NCBI RefSeq assembly: GCF_020907985.1
Contig: NZ_JAJJPA010000005.1
Location: 62,001-126,000 of the forward strand
Direction of reading: 5' to 3'
Source of the DNA: Kitasatospora humi
GTDB taxonomy: Bacteria > Actinomycetota > Actinomycetes > Streptomycetales > Streptomycetaceae
DNA: 64,000 bases
Part shown: in pieces, positions 58,067 to 64,000 of the stretch
Layout: the number at the start of each line of letters is the position of its first letter
How positions within the stretch are numbered: position 1 is the first letter of the stretch
Notes under the pieces: model-generated
What the model was told of the DNA's origin: nothing
Database searches by the model: none
The model's input: only the letters and a program-made list of their open reading frames with translations
Position numbers and translations under genes: made by a program

Positions 58067-59859
58067 CAGGCCACGCTCCCTTCCAGCGCACCGCTCATCA
58101 GCGCGCGGTACTCGGGGCACCGCGCCAGTAGCTCGGGGTGGGTGCCGACGTCCAGGATCCGGCCGTCGGCCAGCACCGCGACCCGGTCGGCCAGCAGCAC
58201 GGTGCTCGGCCGGTGCGCCACCACCAGGGCGGTGCTGTCGGCCAGCACCTCGCGCAGCGCGGCCTCCACCAGCGCCTCGGTGCGCACGTCCAGCGCGGAC
58301 AGCGGGTCGTCGAGCACCAGGAACGGAGGGTTGCCGACCACGGCCCGGGCCAGCGCCAGCCGCTGCCGCTGACCGCCGGACAGGCTCAGGCCCTGCTCGC
58401 CGACCTCGGTGTCGACGCCGTCGGGCAGGTCGGCGACGAAGTCGGCCTGCGCCACGGCCAGCGCCTTCTCCAGCGCCGCGTCGGTGGCGTCCGGGGCGCC
58501 CATCAGGACGTTCTCCCGGACGGTCGCGGAGAACAGGGTGGGGTCCTCGAAGGCCACCGCGACCAACGAGCGCAACTCGGCCGGTTCCAGCCCGGCGACG
58601 TCCCGTCCGTCCACCGTGATCGTGCCGGCGGTGGCCTCGTAGAGCCGGGGCAGCAGGGCGGTCAGGGTGGTCTTGCCGCTGCCGGTGGCGCCGACCAGGG
58701 CCATGGTCTCGCCGCGCCGGATGTGCAGGTCGACGCCGCGCAGCAGGTCGGGGCTGCCGTCGGGGGCGTCCGGGTAGCGGAACCGCACGTCGCTGAACCG
58801 GATGCCGTCGCCGGTGGCGGGGCCGGCGGTGCCGTGGGTCGACGCGGGCTCGGGCGCGTCCAGCACCTCGAAGAGCCGGTCGGTGGCGGTGCCGGCCTCG
58901 TTGCTGTATGCCAGCAGCCAGCCCATCGACTCCACCGGCCAGCGCAGCGCCAGCGCGGTGGAGAGGAAGGCGACCAGGGTGCCGGTGCTCAGCTCGTCGT
59001 GCGCGACCAGCACCGCGCCGACCGCCAGCGAGGAGCCGAGGGCCAGCTCGGGCAGCAGCACGATCACCGCCCACAGGTCCGCCAGCAGCCGGGTCTTGCG
59101 CAGCTCGGTGTCGCGCAGCCGATCGGCGCGCTGGGCGAACTGCCGGGCCATGGTGCGGTGCCGGCCGAACGACTTGAGGATCCGGATGCCCAGCACCGAC
59201 TCCTCCAGCACGGTGGCCAGGTCGCCGTTCTGGTCCTGGGCGGTGCGGGCGGCCAGCGAGTACTTGCCCTCGAACCGGGTGCAGAACAGCATCAGCGGCA
59301 CCGTGGGCGCCAGCACGATCAGTCCGAGCCGCCAGTCCAGGACCAGCATGACGGCCGAACCGACCGCGAAAGTCAGCGAGTTGACGATGAGGAAGATGAA
59401 CCCGAAGGCCAGGAAGAGCCGCAGGGTGTACATGTCCGAGGTGGCCCGGGAGAGCAACTGCCCCGACGCCCAGCGGTCGTGGAACGCCACCGGCAGCCGC
59501 TGCAGCTTGGCGTACAGGTCGCCGCGCATCGCCGCCTCCACCCGGGAGAGCGGCCGGGCCACCAGGATCCGGCGCAGGCCGAACAGGCCGGCCTCGGCCA
59601 GTCCCAGGGTCAGCAGCAGCCCGATCAGCGGCCAGAGCGCGCCCGTGTCGCGGTGGGCGATCGGGCCGTCCACGATCCGCCCGAGCACCAGCGGGGTGAC
59701 CAGCACCGCGCCGGAGGCGAGCAGGGCGGCCAGCACCGCTCCGGCCAGGTACCAGCGGATCGGGTACGCGTAGGTCCGGAGCCTGAGCAGCGAGCGCACC
59801 GTGGACCTGGTGGGTTCGGGGCCGGGCGGCTGCGGCGAGGGAGTGGGGTTCTCTGCCAT
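58066..59859 (-). CDS. ABC exporter, transmembrane-ATPase fusion (degenerate-site half)
   Basis: A 597-aa half-transporter. It has a Pro-rich N-terminus, six membrane helices, Walker A GATGSGKTT, signature LSGGQRQ, and Walker B FLVLDDPLSALD, where the catalytic Glu is replaced by Asp; the switch reads VVAHRPST. The Asp replacement here and the altered signature in the partner fall on the same ATP site of the heterodimer. I chose ATG 59859: TACCCT ends seven bases upstream, as for a leaderless message. A GTG at 59880 is possible. Confidence 0.9.
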   Translation of the reverse strand: MAENPTPSPQPPGPEPTRSTVRSLLRLRTYAYPIRWYLAGAVLAALLASGAVLVTPLVLGRIVDGPIAHRDTGALWPLIGLLLTLGLAEAGLFGLRRILVARPLSRVEAAMRGDLYAKLQRLPVAFHDRWASGQLLSRATSDMYTLRLFLAFGFIFLIVNSLTFAVGSAVMLVLDWRLGLIVLAPTVPLMLFCTRFEGKYSLAARTAQDQNGDLATVLEESVLGIRILKSFGRHRTMARQFAQRADRLRDTELRKTRLLADLWAVIVLLPELALGSSLAVGAVLVAHDELSTGTLVAFLSTALALRWPVESMGWLLAYSNEAGTATDRLFEVLDAPEPASTHGTAGPATGDGIRFSDVRFRYPDAPDGSPDLLRGVDLHIRRGETMALVGATGSGKTTLTALLPRLYEATAGTITVDGRDVAGLEPAELRSLVAVAFEDPTLFSATVRENVLMGAPDATDAALEKALAVAQADFVADLPDGVDTEVGEQGLSLSGGQRQRLALARAVVGNPPFLVLDDPLSALDVRTEALVEAALREVLADSTALVVAHRPSTVLLADRVAVLADGRILDVGTHPELLARCPEYRALMSGALEGSVA

Positions 59860-59908
59860 CCTTCGGAGGGTAGGCCGCACCCCTACCGTTTCTCACCAGG
59901 TTTTCCGG

Positions 59909-62056
<2,148 letters not shown>

Positions 62057-62302
62057 GACCGTGCCCTTCCGAACCGGGGTACTGTTACGGGCAGATGTCC
62101 GCCGAGTGGAATCGTTCCCTCGTGCACCAGCGGGAATCCGGCTGACACGCAGGGGACCGGCCGCTTCCCGGTCGGTGGTCCGCCGGCCGCGGGCAGTTCC
62201 GTCCGGCCGGGGATTCACTCATCCAGCCCAGTTATCCTGGCGCTCGCCCGCGCCCGGACCCGAGGCGCGGCCCAGGGATCAGGAAACGGGAGGGGCCCCC
62301 GA

Positions 62303-63553
62303 GTGGAGCCGGTGCAGGCGGCAGCCGCCGCGACAGGGAGCAGCCAGGTCAGGGCCGGGTACCGGCGGACGGCCGCCGCGCTGCTGGCGGGCGGGGTGCT
62401 GGTGCTGGCCACCGCCTGCGGACCGGACTCCTCCAACGCCGGTGGCTCCGGCGGGAGTTCCGGCGGGCCGGCGGCGTCGTCGGCGGCGTCGCCCAAGCTC
62501 TCGGCGGCGGTGCTGAGCGTCAGCCCCAAGGACGGGACCGACGACGTGGCGCCCAGCGGCGCGGTCAAGGTCTCGGTGGCCGACGGCAAGCTGACCCAGG
62601 TCACGCTGACCGACAAGGACGGCAACAAGGTGGCGGGCGCGGTCGCGGCCGACGGCTCCTCCTGGGAGCCGTCCGGTCCGCTGGCGGTCGGCATGCTCTA
62701 CAAGGTCAACGCCCAGGCGGTGGACGCGGCCGGCCTGCAGTCCGCGGTGGACAGCAGCTTCACCACGCTCACCCCCGCCAGGACCGTCGCGGTGAACGAC
62801 AACGTGATCACCGGCACCACCTACGGCGTCGGCATGATCGTCTCGGTGAACTTCAGCAAGGACGTCACCGACAAGGACGACGTGCTCAAGGGCATCACCT
62901 TCGAGGCCTCGGACGGCACCCAGGTGAAGGGCCACTGGTTCGGCTCCCGGCGGCTGGACTTCCGGCCCGAGCAGTACTGGGCGCCGGGCACCAATGTGAA
63001 GATCCACTTCCGGCTGGCCGGCACCGAGGTGGCGAGCGGCGTCTACGGCCCCAAGGACAGCGACGAGGCGTTCACCATCGGCCGCTCGCAGATCTCCACG
63101 GTCGACGCCGCCACCGACAAGATGACCGTCAGCCGGGACGGCCAGGTGACGCAGACCATCCCGATCACCGCGGGCAACGACCAGAACCCGTCGTGGAACG
63201 GCACCATGACGATCGAGGAGAAGGACCGGGTCACCCGGATGAACTCGGCCACCGTCGCCAACGTGGTCGGTGCCGAGTACGACGTGCCGGACGTGCCGCA
63301 CGCGATGCGGCTGACCGACTCCGGCACCTATGTGCACGGCAACTACTGGAGCAGCGCCTTCGGGGTCTCCAACGCCAGCCACGGCTGCGTGGGACTGCAG
63401 GACGCCAAGGGCGGCGACGACAACTCGGCGGCCGGCAAGTTCTACAACTCGTCGCTGATCGGCGACGTGGTGATCATCAAGAACTCCAAGGGCAAGACGG
63501 TGAGCGGCAGCAACGGCCTGAGCGGCTGGACGATGCCGTGGAGCAGCTGGTAG
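62303..63553 (+). CDS. L,D-transpeptidase lipoprotein
   Basis: A 416-aa exported protein that should make 3-3 peptidoglycan cross-links. A lipoprotein signal ends LATAC, with Cys39 as the lipidated residue. A Ser/Gly/Ala linker leads to two Ig-like beta domains and the YkuD catalytic domain with YVHGNYW and SHGCVG, Cys362 being the nucleophile. GGGAGG lies about nine bases before GTG 62303; the much longer reading frame upstream is not supported. A second, related gene follows directly. Confidence 0.93.
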   Translation: MEPVQAAAAATGSSQVRAGYRRTAAALLAGGVLVLATACGPDSSNAGGSGGSSGGPAASSAASPKLSAAVLSVSPKDGTDDVAPSGAVKVSVADGKLTQVTLTDKDGNKVAGAVAADGSSWEPSGPLAVGMLYKVNAQAVDAAGLQSAVDSSFTTLTPARTVAVNDNVITGTTYGVGMIVSVNFSKDVTDKDDVLKGITFEASDGTQVKGHWFGSRRLDFRPEQYWAPGTNVKIHFRLAGTEVASGVYGPKDSDEAFTIGRSQISTVDAATDKMTVSRDGQVTQTIPITAGNDQNPSWNGTMTIEEKDRVTRMNSATVANVVGAEYDVPDVPHAMRLTDSGTYVHGNYWSSAFGVSNASHGCVGLQDAKGGDDNSAAGKFYNSSLIGDVVIIKNSKGKTVSGSNGLSGWTMPWSSW

Positions 63554-63573
63554 TCCGGCGCGCCAGGTGACCC

Positions 63574-63609
63574 GCGGCCCGTACCACCCCGTTCAGCGGT
63601 GCGGGCCGC
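63574..63609 (+). terminator. Terminator between the two transpeptidase genes
   Basis: A 12-bp stem (63574-63585 with 63598-63609, one G-T pair) with a 12-base loop, 20 bases after the first transpeptidase stop. Confidence 0.65.
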
Positions 63610-63699
63610 AGGGTATTCCGGGGCCGGAGCCCCTCCCGGGAACCGGGCGGTGGTCTGGCGCGTGTAGGAATCGGGGACCGATTGATGGGGAGTTGTGGA

Positions 63700-64000
63700 A
63701 TGCGTTCGATACGTGTGGGCGCGGCACTGGCGGTCGGCGGCACCCTGCTGCTGGCCACCGCCTGCGGCAGTAGCAGCCCCAAGGCCAGTGGCACCCCGGC
63801 GCCCGGCGCGCCGGGCGCCGGCGGCAAGGGTGGTGCGGCGGCCCCCGCCTCGCCGACCGCGTCCAGCGCGGTGCTGGACGTCGAGCCCAAGGACGGCACC
63901 CAGGGCGCCGCGCCCACCGCCCTCAAGGTCGGGGTTGCCCATGGCAAGCTGACCCAGGTCACGGTGACGGACAAGAGCGGCGCCGCGGTGCAGGGCAGCA
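63700..64000 (+). CDS. Second L,D-transpeptidase-type lipoprotein, N-terminal part (cut by window end)
   Basis: One hundred codons are visible. The lipoprotein signal MRSIRVGAALAVGGTLLLAT leads to Cys22. A Gly/Ala/Pro linker follows, then AVLDVEPKDGTQGAAPTAL and VAHGKLTQVTVTDKSG, which closely parallel the first Ig-like domain of the gene at 62303. It is therefore a tandem paralogue; the catalytic domain lies beyond the window and is inferred. GGGGAG precedes the ATG. Confidence 0.85.
   Translation, partial: MRSIRVGAALAVGGTLLLATACGSSSPKASGTPAPGAPGAGGKGGAAAPASPTASSAVLDVEPKDGTQGAAPTALKVGVAHGKLTQVTVTDKSGAAVQGS

Noticed and set aside
56264..59896. A single 1210-codon frame spanning both ABC transporter genes
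   Set aside because: The upstream half reads the first transporter gene in the wrong frame. The true product of that gene is in another frame and ends at 58066, overlapping the ATG of the second.

Overview
The window is chromosomal DNA of a streptomycete (Streptomyces, Kitasatospora or a close relative). The evidence is very high G+C with G/C-rich third codon positions, frequent GTG starts, coiled-coil cytoskeletal genes of the FilP and Scy type, and a gene order (atp operon, nucS, filP-scy, mce, icmA, pyk, ackA-pta, glgB-mak-treS-glgE, glgP) that I recall from the core of Streptomyces chromosomes. I see no tRNA, rRNA, prophage, insertion sequence or CRISPR array.

Layout. 1-6283: the end of atpE, then atpF-atpH-atpA-atpG-atpD-atpC (F1Fo ATP synthase), with a very strong hairpin between atpD and atpC. 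6394-9309: a DUF2550 membrane protein, a foreign-looking Uma2-type nuclease gene, a PduO-type cobalamin adenosyltransferase and 3-hydroxybutyryl-CoA dehydrogenase. 9600-14234: a STAS protein, a membrane-anchored P-loop ATPase, the mismatch endonuclease NucS and a small conserved protein. 14291-18849: a luciferase-like oxidoreductase, a small zinc-finger-like protein, an ABC-2 type transporter pair and an alpha/beta hydrolase. 18934-24648: the coiled-coil polarity and cytoskeleton proteins FilP and Scy.

25028-33453 is mainly acyl-CoA and B12 metabolism: methylmalonyl-CoA epimerase, acetyl-CoA acetyltransferase, a MeaB-type GTPase and isobutyryl-CoA mutase large subunit (IcmA, identified by Phe80 and Gln198). 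Interspersed are two MarR and one TetR regulator and small membrane proteins (DUF2127 and two DUF3817). Together with the adenosyltransferase and 3-hydroxybutyryl-CoA dehydrogenase upstream, these genes could connect valine/butyrate carbon to the methylmalonyl-CoA and succinyl-CoA pools. 33776-38491: a thioredoxin-TPR protein, then an uncharacterised three-gene envelope cassette (DUF6230, DUF6114 and a secreted Ala/Pro/Ser/Thr-rich protein). 38556-43396: pyruvate kinase and the translationally coupled pta-ackA pair.

43524-62056 is a near-complete GlgE pathway region: glgE, treS, mak, glgB and a membrane esterase in one minus-strand run, divergent glgP, then a heterodimeric ABC exporter and glgX. 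TreS and Mak make maltose-1-phosphate from trehalose, GlgE polymerises it, GlgB branches the glucan, and GlgP and GlgX degrade it. The window ends in two tandem L,D-transpeptidase lipoprotein genes, the second cut by the window edge.

Most of this is conserved core chromosome. The least understood parts are the DUF6230/DUF6114/secreted-protein cassette, the STAS plus membrane ATPase pair, and several precise operator-like palindromes, above all the pair of TAGGACGTCC boxes that bracket the icmA promoter.
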